A stretch of 64,000 bases of DNA from DATJKD01 sp963834855 (GCA_963834855.1 CAWIDH010000014.1:1-64000), one strand, 5' to 3'. Numbered from the stretch's first letter, positions 1 to 10,579 are shown. A program made the numbers and translations. Notes: generated from the letters alone by a model not told the origin.

Positions 1-884
1 AGCGTACGCCCCGTCAGGTAATGCTCGTAGGCTTCGAGGTCGGGTTGATGGCCGGTATCGGGCTGCGTCGTGACGTGCGAGGCGACCGTCGTCGCAACCG
101 CTCCGGCGATTTCGGACTGAATCTCGAAGATGTTCTCGAGCTGCCGGTCGAAGGACTGGTTCCACACCTGGCGCCCGCCCGCATCGAGAAGCTGCGCCGA
201 GATCCGCAGCTGATCGCCCGCCTTGCGGACGCTCCCCTGCAGTACGTAGCGCACGCCGAGCAGTGCGCTGATCCGGTCAATCCCGTAGTCGCTGCCCTTG
301 AAGGCGAACGATGAGGTGCGGCCGATCACGTTCAGCTCGCGGATCCCACCAAGCTTGTTGAGGATCTCCTCGGCAACACCGTCGCAGAAGTACTCATTGG
401 CAGGGTCGTCGCTGATGTTGGCGAAGGGCAGCACGGCGATCGAGTTCGGCAGTGCCTCGCCTTTGCTCGCAGTGCCGATCGTGTCCGCGATCGTCTCGTC
501 CCTTGGCGTCTCGCGTACGTCCTGCGCCGCCCGGTAGACGAGCACCAGCGCGATTGCCGCGAAGGCCACGAGAATCAGGTAGTCGCGCCGGGCGAGCGGC
601 AGCGGGACTGCAGTCGACTCAACGTCCGCCGGCAGCGTGCGGCGGATGCCCTCGGGGCCGATCTCGAACAGCCAGCCGAAGGCGAGCGCCAGTGGCAGGC
701 CCAGCACCGACGCCCAGACCAATGCCTGGATTGCCGCATTGGGAATCCCGAATCCCGGGAACAGCACGTCGGCGACCTGCAGCGTGAGCCACGCGCCGAC
801 GACATACAGCGCGCCCGTGCGAAAGACCTTGCGCCGCCGCGCCTCGCGGAAGAGTCGGACGATGATGGGCGCTGTTCCGGTCAT
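1..884 (-). CDS. TolB-like/TPR membrane protein, C-terminus cut by window edge
   Basis: The reading frame is open from an ATG at 884 (GGGA ribosome-binding site just upstream) to the window edge, giving 294 codons with no stop. The N-terminus has two hydrophobic segments (about residues 24-75), an invariant-looking GWLFEIGPEGIRR stretch, and a third membrane segment near residue 105. A TolB-like domain follows, with NSIAVLPFANIS, then YFCDGVAEEIL and VIGRTSSFAFKG. By comparison with its paralogue at 4352-6583, TPR repeats should follow beyond the edge. Family members with this layout are membrane-anchored proteins of uncertain role, often next to TonB receptors or fused to adenylate-cyclase or winged-helix domains. 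It lies downstream of the TonB receptor on the same strand. Identity of the domain is firm; function is not known. Confidence 0.8.
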   Translation of the reverse strand, partial: MTGTAPIIVRLFREARRRKVFRTGALYVVGAWLTLQVADVLFPGFGIPNAAIQALVWASVLGLPLALAFGWLFEIGPEGIRRTLPADVESTAVPLPLARRDYLILVAFAAIALVLVYRAAQDVRETPRDETIADTIGTASKGEALPNSIAVLPFANISDDPANEYFCDGVAEEILNKLGGIRELNVIGRTSSFAFKGSDYGIDRISALLGVRYVLQGSVRKAGDQLRISAQLLDAGGRQVWNQSFDRQLENIFEIQSEIAGAVATTVASHVTTQPDTGHQPDLEAYEHYLTGRT

Positions 885-1005
885 GTGTTCCCGCTTCGTA
901 CGAGCGCGTAATCCCGGGAGAGCTGGGTTAGGGATGTGGTCGTGGATGCCGTCGACAAAGTGGGCCTCGTCCTCGAGGCGGCTTAGGTTCTCGGAGGGCG
1001 GCGTT

Positions 1006-4000
1006 TCAGAAGGCGTAGCGGAGGCTGGCGTAGTAGCGGCGGCCGAAGACGTCGTACTGCGACGGATCGGTGTTGGCCTGGATCAAGCTCGGGAAGATCG
1101 GCGGGTCTTCGTCGGTCAGGTTCTCTACCCCGATCCCGATGCTGAGCCCATCCAGGAATCCGGACGCGAATTCGTAGTTCGCGCTCAAGTCGAAATAGTC
1201 GACCTGCGGGACTTCGAACTCCGGGTCCAGGTCGGAGTCTGTGTCCTTCATCGAGTCGATATACCGCCAGCTCGCACCCATGGTGAGGTCACGCCAGCTG
1301 TAGCTCAGGTGCAAGTTCGATTTCCATTCCGGCAGCGATGCGCCGACGACGCGGGTGGGCGGGTCGAAGCCGATCGTTCCAGTCCACTCGTCCGTCGCCC
1401 CGACGCTGCCTTCGGCCGTCGCCGTGAAGGAATCGAGCCACGAGACCAGCCAGCTCACGCCGACCTGGCCCGGCCCGACGTCGAATCGCCAGTCGACCTG
1501 GGCATCGACACCACTCGTCTTCCAGTCGTACGCATTTCGGTTCAATTCCTGGAAGGCGTTAACCGTGCCGGAGACCGGGTTGCGCGAGAACATCGCGCAC
1601 CACTGGTTCGTGACCGACAGGTCCGGGTTGTACTGGCGGTCGTAGCAGAACTGGCCGAAATCGGAGAAAAGCACTTGTTCGATCTTGTCGGTGATGTGGA
1701 TCTCGTACCAGTCCAGGGAAACCTGCAGACTCGAGAACAGCGTACTCGACAGCCGCGATGTCCAGACGACGCCGATCGTGCTCGTGGTGGCCTCCTCCGG
1801 GCCAAGATCGGGATTTCCGCCGGCCTTTCCTCCGGACACAAAGTCCGAACCCAGGAAGCCTGGCAATACTGATGCGGGTATGCCCTGAGCGAGGCACAAG
1901 GCCTCGACCTGCGCGCCGTCCGGTCCGGTCCTCGCCGGGCTGCCTGCGGCACAGGGGTCCACCTGATCCGGAAAGAAGAAGAAGTCTGCGAACGTGGGTA
2001 GCTGCGGGAGGTAAAGCTCGTACACGCTGGGCGCGCGAACGGCCTGCTGGTAGGAGCCGCGCAGTCGCACGGCGTCGATCGGCTGGTAGATCAGCTCCGC
2101 CTTCCACGAATCGAAACTGCCCGCGGACGCGTAGTCCGACAACCGGTAGCCGACGACGGCCTCCAGCGATTCCGCTCCCGGGACGTTCCGGAGCAAGGGC
2201 ACCAGTAACTCCGCGTAGAGGTCGAGATTGTCGTCGGCTCCCTTGATGTCGTCGGACGCCCTGAACCCCTGTATGTCCTCCCGATCAAACGGAACGATAT
2301 CGGTGGCCTCAAGAATGACGCTGGCCACGGGCGAAGCGGTGTACTGGTACTTGTCTTCCTTGTAAAAGACACCGAACGCCGCTTTCAGGTCACCCGCCGG
2401 CAATGCGACAAGGGCACCCGACAGTGACACTTCCGCGATCGTCTGGTCGACCTCGGCGTGATTCGAGGCATCCGTCGAAATATATTCCATGCACGCGGGC
2501 GAGATCGATCCGAGACCGAACGGATCGAACCCACCGCAGATGGACACACCGCCGTCCGGTGCGAACGTCAGCTCCTCGATCTTCGAGGTCAGCAGGTTGG
2601 CGGTCTGGCGGTTGACCTGGTCGTTGGCGCCAACCTGCGCGTACACGTCGTACTTCCAGTCTTCGAGGACCTCGCCGGAAAGACCCAGGGTCACCTGGAA
2701 TACGTCGTATTCAGTGGTCCCGGTACGGGGCCCGGTTTCCGACACGCGCTTCTCGAAGGAGAAGGGTTCGTCGGGTGTCGGTCGCGACGCGAGCAGCAGC
2801 GCCAGGTCGGGCGGAACGAAGGGATTGTCCACCGGCATGAAGACGTCCACCAGCGGTGTCGGAGCGAGCTGCTGGGTCACCGAGTAGTCCGAATACAGGC
2901 CCTGCGCGTAGATCCGTACCGAATCGCTCAGCTCGAACTCTGCCCGCGCGAAGGCGGATTTCCGCTCAAGAGGCAGCTGCAGGGCGTTCACCGGAGCGAA
3001 GTTGTACGTGTAGAGGTACGGATTGAAGAACACCGGGTCCTCTACGCCCTGGAAATTGAATACGGCGGGGATCTGGTTGGAGAAGAAGCCGCGGTTCCCC
3101 TGCGTGAACAGCGTGCCGTTCTCGTTGAACCCGAACTGCGCGTTGGGGAAACGAACCTGCTCCGGCCAGTACGGAACCTGGCCTGGTGCAAAACCGTATG
3201 AAACCATCAACTCATCGAACACCGCCGGGCTGATGGGATTGTCACCATTGATCAGGTTGACGCGGCCTTCCTCGATGAACTCCGAGCCGCTGGGCAGGAA
3301 CGAGTTTCCCGGACCAAGCGTGCCGCCACCCGGCACGCCGCTGTACCGCATCGGGTACCTGGAGAATTCGCGGTCCCCATGCGTCACGAGCTCGCGATCG
3401 GCGTAGCCGACGTAGCCCACGATCGAGCCCCGGCCGGCCGCGAAGTCGGTGCCGGCGGTCAAGCCAGCCTCGTACTGCGTGCCATCACTGCGATCCGTCT
3501 GACCCCAGGTGCCGTCGATCTCGACACCGTCGAAATCTCGCTTGAGCTTGAAGTTCACGACGCCCGCCAGCGCGTCGGATCCGTAGACCGCAGACGCGCC
3601 GCCGGTAATGATCTCGACGCTTTCGATCAGCGACGACGGGATGATGTTGAGATCGGTGACGCCGTCGCCATTCGCGGGCATCAGCCGCTTGCCGTCCACC
3701 AGCACCAATGTCGCCGTCGGGCCAAGCCCCCTCAGGCTGACGTTGGCCTGCCCACCGTTGCTTGGGTTGTTCGACGTGCTCGTGTACGCCGGCACGAATT
3801 GCGGCAGAGTGTTGAGCGCGGATTCGACCGTGCCCGACCCGCTGCGCTCGAAGAGCTCCTCGGTCACCGAGACGATGGGACTGGCCGAATCGAAATCCGG
3901 CCGCGCGATGCGCGACCCGGTGACGATCACTTGTTCGAGGTCGCCGTCCTGGGCGGACGCCACCCCGCCGGCGATGCAGAGTGCGGCGATCAGCGCGAAC

Positions 4001-4098
4001 GAAGCGGGAAGAGTCGCCGGAGGCCGCGCCGTCGGCCGGCGGGCATCAGGAATGATGGGTTCGAACCAGGATCTCGCTACGAACGCTCTGCGCGGCAA
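1006..4098 (-). CDS. TonB-dependent outer-membrane receptor
   Basis: A protein of about 1030 residues with a secretory leader (hydrophobic stretch about residues 28-48 ending ASAQ), then a TonB-box-like EQVIVTGSRI. A plug domain follows (about residues 55-190; VLVDGKRL and GGASAVYGSDALAGVVNF are typical), then a long beta-barrel ending in the terminal aromatic SLRYAF. This group (large, VIVTGSRI start) takes up sugars, peptides or other large substrates in Xanthomonad-like bacteria; the substrate cannot be read from sequence. No ATG is available: the frame opens 14 codons before a TTG at 4098, which is the only reasonable start upstream of the leader. Neighbours are the two TolB-like/TPR proteins, a pairing seen repeatedly in related genomes. 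Confidence 0.9.
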   Translation of the reverse strand: MPRRAFVARSWFEPIIPDARRPTARPPATLPASFALIAALCIAGGVASAQDGDLEQVIVTGSRIARPDFDSASPIVSVTEELFERSGSGTVESALNTLPQFVPAYTSTSNNPSNGGQANVSLRGLGPTATLVLVDGKRLMPANGDGVTDLNIIPSSLIESVEIITGGASAVYGSDALAGVVNFKLKRDFDGVEIDGTWGQTDRSDGTQYEAGLTAGTDFAAGRGSIVGYVGYADRELVTHGDREFSRYPMRYSGVPGGGTLGPGNSFLPSGSEFIEEGRVNLINGDNPISPAVFDELMVSYGFAPGQVPYWPEQVRFPNAQFGFNENGTLFTQGNRGFFSNQIPAVFNFQGVEDPVFFNPYLYTYNFAPVNALQLPLERKSAFARAEFELSDSVRIYAQGLYSDYSVTQQLAPTPLVDVFMPVDNPFVPPDLALLLASRPTPDEPFSFEKRVSETGPRTGTTEYDVFQVTLGLSGEVLEDWKYDVYAQVGANDQVNRQTANLLTSKIEELTFAPDGGVSICGGFDPFGLGSISPACMEYISTDASNHAEVDQTIAEVSLSGALVALPAGDLKAAFGVFYKEDKYQYTASPVASVILEATDIVPFDREDIQGFRASDDIKGADDNLDLYAELLVPLLRNVPGAESLEAVVGYRLSDYASAGSFDSWKAELIYQPIDAVRLRGSYQQAVRAPSVYELYLPQLPTFADFFFFPDQVDPCAAGSPARTGPDGAQVEALCLAQGIPASVLPGFLGSDFVSGGKAGGNPDLGPEEATTSTIGVVWTSRLSSTLFSSLQVSLDWYEIHITDKIEQVLFSDFGQFCYDRQYNPDLSVTNQWCAMFSRNPVSGTVNAFQELNRNAYDWKTSGVDAQVDWRFDVGPGQVGVSWLVSWLDSFTATAEGSVGATDEWTGTIGFDPPTRVVGASLPEWKSNLHLSYSWRDLTMGASWRYIDSMKDTDSDLDPEFEVPQVDYFDLSANYEFASGFLDGLSIGIGVENLTDEDPPIFPSLIQANTDPSQYDVFGRRYYASLRYAF

Positions 4099-4189
4099 TC
4101 GGCCCCCAAAAACCGGCTTCCTCCCACGTACCTAGCCGCGCAAGGCCCCGGCCCAGACGTCATTTGCAATCTCTTCTAGACGGTTCATA

Positions 4190-4211
4190 TGGGGAATACA
4201 AGGATTCCCCA
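4190..4211. promoter_or_regulatory. perfect 8-bp inverted repeat upstream of the TonB receptor
   Basis: TGGGGAAT and ATTCCCCA flank a 6-base spacer, about 92 bases before the receptor start. No T-run follows on either strand, so an operator or mRNA stem is more likely than a terminator. The rest of 4099-4351 shows no gene. Confidence 0.35.
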
Positions 4212-4351
4212 CCATTTCGGTCGAATCCTCATTGCGCATGGACCCGCGTGAGGCGTTGTCTGCGCCCGAAGTACAGGACGTCCGCAACCGCGCGCGCGCA
4301 GCTGCTCGACGATCTCGACAGCCGACTCCTCGACGCTGAAATCCCCGCGAA

Positions 4352-6583
4352 TCACTTCGTCGGCTGGGCCGCTTCGCCCCTCGCCGCATCGACCTTCGCC
4401 GCGAAGTCCTCCCGTGCGTCGATTCGCTGGACCTCCGCCCGCTGTCGGTCAATGTCCGCCTTCACTTTCTCAATCAGCGCGCGATACGCCGGGCGATCCT
4501 GCACCGCCGCCCAGTACGGGTCGTTCTGACGGTGGTAATGCTCTCGCCAGCCGGCGGCGACCGCCCGTTCGAACTCGGCGAGCGCCCGGTCCGTATTGCC
4601 CCGCAACAGCTCAGTCTCGGCGCACTTGTGCAGCTTCAACCCGTCGCGCAGCCGGCCCGCGGCGCGTTCGTCGTCGCACAACCGAGCCGCGCTTGCGAGT
4701 AGACGCGCCGCCTTATCGTCGGCACCCGTATGCCGGTAGGCCCATGCGAGCGCGTGCAGTCCGTTGCGCCAGAACTCATCCGCGTAGGTCGTCGGCGGGC
4801 GATTCAGGATCGACGAGCGGCTCGAGGAACGTGATCGCGGCGCCGTATTCGCCGGCGCGCGCCAGAAGTGCGCCAGAAATCAACTGCAAATTCCTGTCGT
4901 ATTCCTGCTGGCGGGGCGCGGAGATCCCCGAACAATTCGCGCATCTGTCGCCCAACGTTCTCGTATCGACCCTGCGCGGTCTGCATGCCGATCGCCATGA
5001 TCCGGGGCCCCGGCAAATCTGGAAACTCGCGCAACGCGCGCGTGTTCCACGCCTCGGCCGACAGCATAGTCCCCCAGCAAGGCGTAGCTCAGCACCAAAG
5101 TAAAATCGGGCCCTCTGGCGACGGACAATGCTTCCCGTTTTGCCAGCGCATTGACCTCGACCAGGCGGCCGCTGGCCTGGTAGATGCCAGCCAATGCGCC
5201 GTAGACAAAGAAACCAGCGGCCTTGGCTGCTCGAGCTGCCGTTCGAGGAGGCGAATGGCCCGGTCGACCTCACCAGCCTCGTACAGCTGACCCGCCAGGT
5301 TGGCCGACGATCGATGGATGCAGCGGGTCGAGGACCGCGGCGCGCTCGAGGATTGCGCGGGCCTCGTCGTCCCGCCCCTGCTCCTGCACCGCGCCCTGCA
5401 GCCAGTTCAGCGCATCGCTCATGTTCGGGTCCTGGTCGAGCACCTCGCGCAGCACCCGCTCGGCACCGGCCGGGTCGCGCGGGTCGCCATTCATGAAGCA
5501 GAAATCCCTCGGCCGCGCGCGCCCGCACCAGCTTCGGCTTCAGTTGCAGGGCGCGTTGCACCGACGCCCGCGCGCGATCCATGGCCTCGGGGATGTCATC
5601 GAGCACCTGGGCGATCGCGAGCTCGGCATGGGCCTCGGCGAACTGCGGGTCGAGCTCGACCGCCCGCTGCAGCTCCTCGCGCGCCCGATACGAGTCGCGC
5701 CTGTGCAGCAGCGTGCGTCCGGTGAGGTAATGCTCGTAGGCATCGAGGTCGGGCTCATGACCGACGTCGGTCTCCGGCACCACCTGCGAGGCGACCGTGT
5801 TCGCGACCGCGCCGGCGATCTCCGACTGGATCTCGAAGACGTTCTCGAGCTGCCGGTCGAAAGATTCGCTCCAGACCTGCACGCCGCCCGCGTCGAGCAG
5901 CTGCGCCGATACGCGGAGCTGATCTCCCGCCTTGCGTACGCTGCCCTGAAGCACGTAGCGCACACCGAGGAGCGCGCTGATTCGCTCGATGCCGTAGTCG
6001 CTGCCCTTGAAGGCAAACGACGAGGTCCGGCCGATCACGTTCAAGCCGGCCGCCCGCGACAGGCGGTCGAGGATCTCCTCGGAGATTCCGTCGCAGAAAT
6101 ACTCGTTGTCGGGGTCGTTGCTGATGTTGGCGAAGGGCAGCACGGCGATCGAGTTCTCGAAGCCGTGCGGTGCCTTCGCTTTGCATCGGTTCGCACCGCA
6201 GCTGCCCCGTCCTTTGGTGTCTCGCGGACGTCCTGCGCGGTTCGGTAGACGAGCACGACCGCAATCGCCGCGAAGGCTGCAAGAATCAGGTAGTCGCTGC
6301 GCCCCAGCGCACGCGGTTCGACCGTCTCGCCCGCGCCGAGCGGCGCAGTGCGGCGGATCCCGCCGGGGCCGATCTCGAACAGCCAGCCAAAGACGACCGC
6401 CACCGGTAGCCCCAGTACGGCGGCCCAGATCAGCGCACGAATGGCGGCTTCGGGGATCCCGAACCCCGGAAACATCAGCGCCGCGACCTGCAGAGCTGCC
6501 CAGGCGCCCAGGACGTACAGTGCCGCGGTGCGGAAAACCTTGCGCCGGCGTGCCTCGCGATAGAGCCGAATGACCGCCTGCAC
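4352..6583 (-). pseudogene. TolB-like/TPR membrane protein, multiply frameshifted
   Basis: Paralogue of the gene at 1-884: start GTG at 6583, REARRRKVFRT, three membrane segments, GWLFEIGPGGIRR, then SIAVLPFANIS and the TolB-like domain, then TPR-type helices (for example AELAIAQVLDDIPEAMDRA), ending EAAQPTK. The protein can be followed end to end only by switching frame seven times, near 6183, 5497, 5308, 5226, 5072, 4912 and 4787. Five are +1 and two are -1, so the total length stays a multiple of three (about 743 residues). I see no in-frame stop within the joined pieces. That pattern fits indel sequencing errors at least as well as true decay; if real, the gene is dead. Role unknown, as for its paralogue. 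Confidence 0.75.
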
Positions 6584-6688
6584 GATGTACTTGGGATTTC
6601 CCGGATGCCTGGATGGCTTGCGCGCGCGCTATTTTGCAGCCAGCCGGGCCATCGGGGCCAGCCGGCACCGCCCGGCCTCGGCCAGCGC

Positions 6689-8600
6689 TCAGGTCGCCGG
6701 CCCGAGCCGCCCTTTCGTGCGCAGCTGCTCGATGATCGCGGCGGCCGATTCCTCGGCGCTGGCTTGCGTCGTGTCGACGTAGATCTCGGGATGCTCGGGC
6801 GCTTCGTAGGGCGAATCGATGCCGGTGAAGTTCTTGAGCTCGCCGCGGCGCGCCTTCTTGTACAGGCCCTTGACGTCGCGCCGCTCGGCCTCGGCGAGCG
6901 GCGTGTCGACATGCACCTCGAGGAACTCGCCCTCGGCGAACAACGCGCGCGCCATGCGCCGCTCCGCGCGGAACGGCGAGATGAAGCTCACCATGACGAT
7001 GAGCCCGGCATCGACCATCAGCTTCGATACCTCGGCGACGCGGCGGATGTTCTCGACGCGGTCGGCATCGGTGAATCCCAGGTCGCGGTTCAGCCCATGG
7101 CGCACGTTGTCGCCGTCGAGCATGTATGTGTGCCGGCCCATCGCATGCAGCTGTTTCTCGACCAGGTTCGCGATCGTCGACTTGCCGGCGCCGGAGAGAC
7201 CGGTGAACCACAGCACCGTGGGTTGCTGGCGCTTGAGCCCTGCGTGCGCGGCCTTGTTGACCTCGACCGCCTGCCAGTGGATGTTCTGCGAGCGGCGCAG
7301 CGCGAAGTGGATCAGCCCGGCGCCGATCGTCGCGTTGCTCAAGCGGTCGATGAGGATGAAGGCGCCCGGTGTCGCGGTTCTCGGCGTAGGGGTCGAAGGC
7401 GATCGTCTGGTCGAGCGACAGGTTGCACACGCCGATCTCGTTCAAGGCCAGCGTCTTTGCGGCCAGGTGCTCGAGCGTGTTGACGTTGACCTTGTACTTG
7501 GGCTCGGTGATGGTCGCCGTGGCCTGCTTCGTGCCGATCTTGATCCAGTACGGGCGGCCCGGGAGCATCGGGTCGTCGCTCATCCAGATGATGGTCGTCT
7601 CGAACTGGTCGGCCACACCCGGCGCGGCATCGGCGCCCGCGAACACGTCGCCGCGGCTGGCGTCGATCTCGTCTTCGAGCGTGATGGTCACGGACTGACC
7701 GGCGACCGCGCGCGGAAGGTCCCCGCCCATGGCGACCACGCGGGAGACGCGGCTTTCGCGCGCCGACGGGAGGACCCGCACCTTGTCACCGGGGGCGACC
7801 GCGCCGCTCACGATCGTGCCTGCGAAGCCGCGGAAGTCCAGGTTCGGGCGGTTGACCCACTGCACCGGCAACCGGAACGGCGCATGCGTCACGTGGTCCT
7901 CGATCGAAACAGTCTCGAGGTGACCCATCAGCGTCGGCCCGTGATACCAGGGCATCTGCGCGCTTCGATCCTTGATGTTGTCGCCGCGCAGCCCGGACAC
8001 CGGGATCGCCACCGCCTCGGGCAGATTGATCTGCCGCGCGAAGTCGCGGTATTCGTTGACGATGGTCTCGAAGATCTCGCTCGAGCAGTCGACGAGGTCC
8101 ATCTTGTTCACGGCCAGCACGACGTGCCGGATTCCGAGCAGGGAGACGATGTAGCTGTGCCGGCGCGTCTGCGTCAGCACGCCCTTGCGCGCGTCGATCA
8201 GGATCACGGCGAGATCGGCGGTCGAGGCGCCGGTCACCATGTTGCGCGTGTACTGCTCGTGCCCCGGCGTGTCCGCAACGATGAACTTGCGCTTGTCGGT
8301 GGAGAAGAACCGGTAGGCGACGTCGATCGTGATGCCCTGCTCGCGCTCTGCCGCCAGCCCGTCGACGAGCAGCGCGAAATCGAGCGCGCCGCCCTGGGTG
8401 CCGACCTTCTTCGAGTCCGCCTCGAGCGCGGCGAGCTGGTCCTCGAAGATCATCTTCGAGTCGTAGAGCAGCCGGCCGATCAGCGTCGACTTGCCGTCAT
8501 CGACGCTGCCGCAGGTGATGAACCGCAGCAGGCTCTTGTGCTCGTGGGCATCGAGGTAGGCCTCGATGTCCGTGCCGATCAGGTCCGAGACGTGCGCCAT
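6689..8600 (-). pseudogene. cysNC: CysNC: sulfate adenylyltransferase GTPase subunit fused to APS kinase, one frameshift
   Basis: Residues 1-410 are CysN: GTPase motifs GSVDDGKSTLIGRLL, DTPGHEQYTRNM and NKMDL. The rest is APS kinase CysC, with P-loop GLSGAGKST and the GDNVRHGLNRDLGF motif. Together they make PAPS from sulfate with CysD. The ATG at 8600 overlaps the cysD stop (TGATG), indicating translational coupling. One extra base in a C/G run near 7366 breaks the frame between the halves (YAENRDTG | AFILIDRLSNATIG); removing it gives a 636-residue fusion of normal length. The segment is 1912 bases long (3n+1), as expected for one insertion. Either a sequencing error or a mutation that would separate the kinase half, which could restart at a TTG at 7342. 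Confidence 0.85.
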
Positions 8601-9544
8601 CAGAAGTAGCCCTCCTGCTTCTTCTTCTCCATCGACGCCGCCTGGTCGTGGTCGATCACGCGGCCCTGCCGCTCGGAACTGGTCGTGAGCAGCATCTCCT
8701 GGATGATCGCGGGCAGCGTGTCCGCCTCGCTCTCGATGGCGCCGGTGAGCGGATAGCAGCCGAGCGTGCGGAAGCGAACCTTCTTCATCACCGGGCGCTC
8801 GCCGGGCGCGAGCGGCATGCGATCGTCGTCGACCATGATCAGCGTGCCGGCGCGCGAGACGACCGGGCGCTCGGCGGCGAAATAGAGCGGCACGATCGGG
8901 ACGTCGTGCAGGTAGATGTACTGCCAGATGTCGAGCTCGGTCCAGTTCGACATCGGGAACACGCGGATGCTCTCGCCGTTGTGCTTGCGCGCGTTGTACA
9001 GCCGCCAGAGCTCGGGCCGCTGGTTCTTCGGATCCCAGCGGTGCTGCGCGGAACGGAAGGAGAAGATGCGCTCCTTGGCGCGGCTCTTTTCCTCGTCGCG
9101 CCGCGCGCCGCCGAAGGCGGCGTCGAAACCGTACTTGTCGAGCGCCTGCTTCAGCGCCTGCGTCTTCATCACGTCGGTGTGCACGGCCGAGCCGTGCGTG
9201 AACGGGCCGATGCCCTGCGCGAGGCCGTCGGGGTTCGTGTAGACGAGCAGGTCGAGACCGAGCTTGCCCGCCATGCGGTCGCGGAACTCGATCATCGCGC
9301 GGAACTTCCACGTCGTGTCGACGTGCAGCAGCGGGAAAGGTGGCTTCGCCGGGTAGAAGGCCTTCAGCGCGATGTCGAGCATCACCGCGCTGTCCTTGCC
9401 GATCGAGTAGAGCATGACCGGCCGCTCGCACTCGGCGACGACCTCGCGCATGATCTGGATGCTCTCGGCCTCGAGCCGCTCGAGGTGCGTCAGTGTTCCG
9501 GCTCGGGCGGCGGTGGAAGCGGCGAGTTGATCCATCGGCGACAA
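8600..9544 (-). CDS. cysD: Sulfate adenylyltransferase subunit 2
   Basis: 314 residues, full length for CysD. PP-loop YSIGKDSAVMLDIA (about residues 45-58) marks the ATP pyrophosphatase fold; FGGARRDEEKSRAKER and the C-terminal KKKQEGYF are family signatures. It adenylylates sulfate to APS using the energy of GTP hydrolysis by CysN. First gene of the cysD-cysNC pair; the stop overlaps the cysNC start. An ATG at 9535 (MDQLAAS) is an alternative start. Confidence 0.96.
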   Translation of the reverse strand: MSPMDQLAASTAARAGTLTHLERLEAESIQIMREVVAECERPVMLYSIGKDSAVMLDIALKAFYPAKPPFPLLHVDTTWKFRAMIEFRDRMAGKLGLDLLVYTNPDGLAQGIGPFTHGSAVHTDVMKTQALKQALDKYGFDAAFGGARRDEEKSRAKERIFSFRSAQHRWDPKNQRPELWRLYNARKHNGESIRVFPMSNWTELDIWQYIYLHDVPIVPLYFAAERPVVSRAGTLIMVDDDRMPLAPGERPVMKKVRFRTLGCYPLTGAIESEADTLPAIIQEMLLTTSSERQGRVIDHDQAASMEKKKQEGYF

Positions 9545-9553
9545 GACACCGAC

Positions 9554-10552
9554 CTAGGTCGCCGGGCCGATACGGACGATGGCCCGACCCATGACCCGAC
9601 CCTTCAGATAGTCATCGAACTGCGCGGGCAGATCGGCGAAGTCGACCACCCGATTCGCGATACGGTCGAGCTTGGCGGGCTTCAAGTCCGTGGCGATGCG
9701 GTTCCAGACCTCGAGACGCGAAGCTCGCGGCGTGGCCACGGAGTTGATCCCAAGGATGGAAACCCCGCGCAGGATGAAGGGCATCACCGTCGTGTGCAGC
9801 TCGGCGCTCGCCGCGAGACCGATGCTTGCGATGTTCCCCCAGTAATCGACCGTGCGCGTGAGCCAGGTCAGCACCTCGCCGCCCAGGTTGTCGATCGCGC
9901 CCGCCCAGAGCGCCTTCTCCATGGGCCGCGATCCGAGGTCGATGTCCTGTCGCGCGAGCACGCGCGCCGCGCCCAGCTCGCGCAGGTAGGCCTCGGCGTC
10001 CGGCTTGCCGCTCACGGCCACGACCTCGTAGCCGCGGCCGGCCAGCATGTTGACCGCAATGCTGCCGACGCCGCCCGTGGCTCCCGTGACGACGATCGGG
10101 CCACCGTCCGGCCGTTGCCCGTTTTGTTCCATGCGGTGTATGCCGAACGCCGCAGTGAAGCCCGCCGTGCCGATCTTCATCGCGTCCGCCTCGTCCATGC
10201 CCGGCGGCAGCTCGACCAGCCAGTCGCCCGGCACGCGCGCGTACTCGGCGTAACCGCCGTCGTGCGTCTCGGAGAGCCCGCAACCGGTCACGAGCACCTT
10301 CTGTCCGGGTGCGTAACGAGCGTCCGTCGAGCTCACGACCTCGCCGGACAGATCGATGCCCCCGACCAGCGGGTAGCGCCGCAGGATCGGCGCGGTCCCG
10401 GTCGCCGCGAGCGCGTCCTTGTAGTTGATGGTCGACCAGCCGACCCGCACGACCACCTCGCCCGGTGACAGGTCGTCGAGCGAGATCTGCTCGAAGCGCG
10501 CGTGAATCCTGCCGTCGTCGCGATGGATCCGCAGGGCCTTGAACGTCTTCAT
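9554..10552 (-). CDS. acuI: YhdH/AcuI-type zinc-free alcohol dehydrogenase-like oxidoreductase (acrylyl-CoA reductase type)
   Basis: 332 residues of the medium-chain dehydrogenase/reductase superfamily, YhdH/YhfP branch. Seen: STINYKDALAATG near residue 42, the Rossmann motif VTGATGGVGSIAVNML near residue 155, and the C-terminal LKGRVMGRAIVRI. Characterised relatives reduce acryloyl-CoA to propionyl-CoA with NADPH; others reduce quinone-like enones. It ends 10 bases before cysD on the same strand but has no obvious sulfur role. The family call is firm, the exact substrate is inferred. Confidence 0.85.
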   Translation of the reverse strand: MKTFKALRIHRDDGRIHARFEQISLDDLSPGEVVVRVGWSTINYKDALAATGTAPILRRYPLVGGIDLSGEVVSSTDARYAPGQKVLVTGCGLSETHDGGYAEYARVPGDWLVELPPGMDEADAMKIGTAGFTAAFGIHRMEQNGQRPDGGPIVVTGATGGVGSIAVNMLAGRGYEVVAVSGKPDAEAYLRELGAARVLARQDIDLGSRPMEKALWAGAIDNLGGEVLTWLTRTVDYWGNIASIGLAASAELHTTVMPFILRGVSILGINSVATPRASRLEVWNRIATDLKPAKLDRIANRVVDFADLPAQFDDYLKGRVMGRAIVRIGPAT

Positions 10553-10579
10553 GTGGCCAGCCTACGCGAATGCCGGCGG

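Noticed and set aside
4040..4080. GGTTCGAACC resembling a tRNA T-arm
   Set aside because: No acceptor, D- or anticodon stems can be formed around it, and it lies in the TonB receptor leader.
8648..10468. 606-codon plus-strand open frame
   Set aside because: Mirror of cysD and the YhdH-type gene, with low-complexity composition and no motif.
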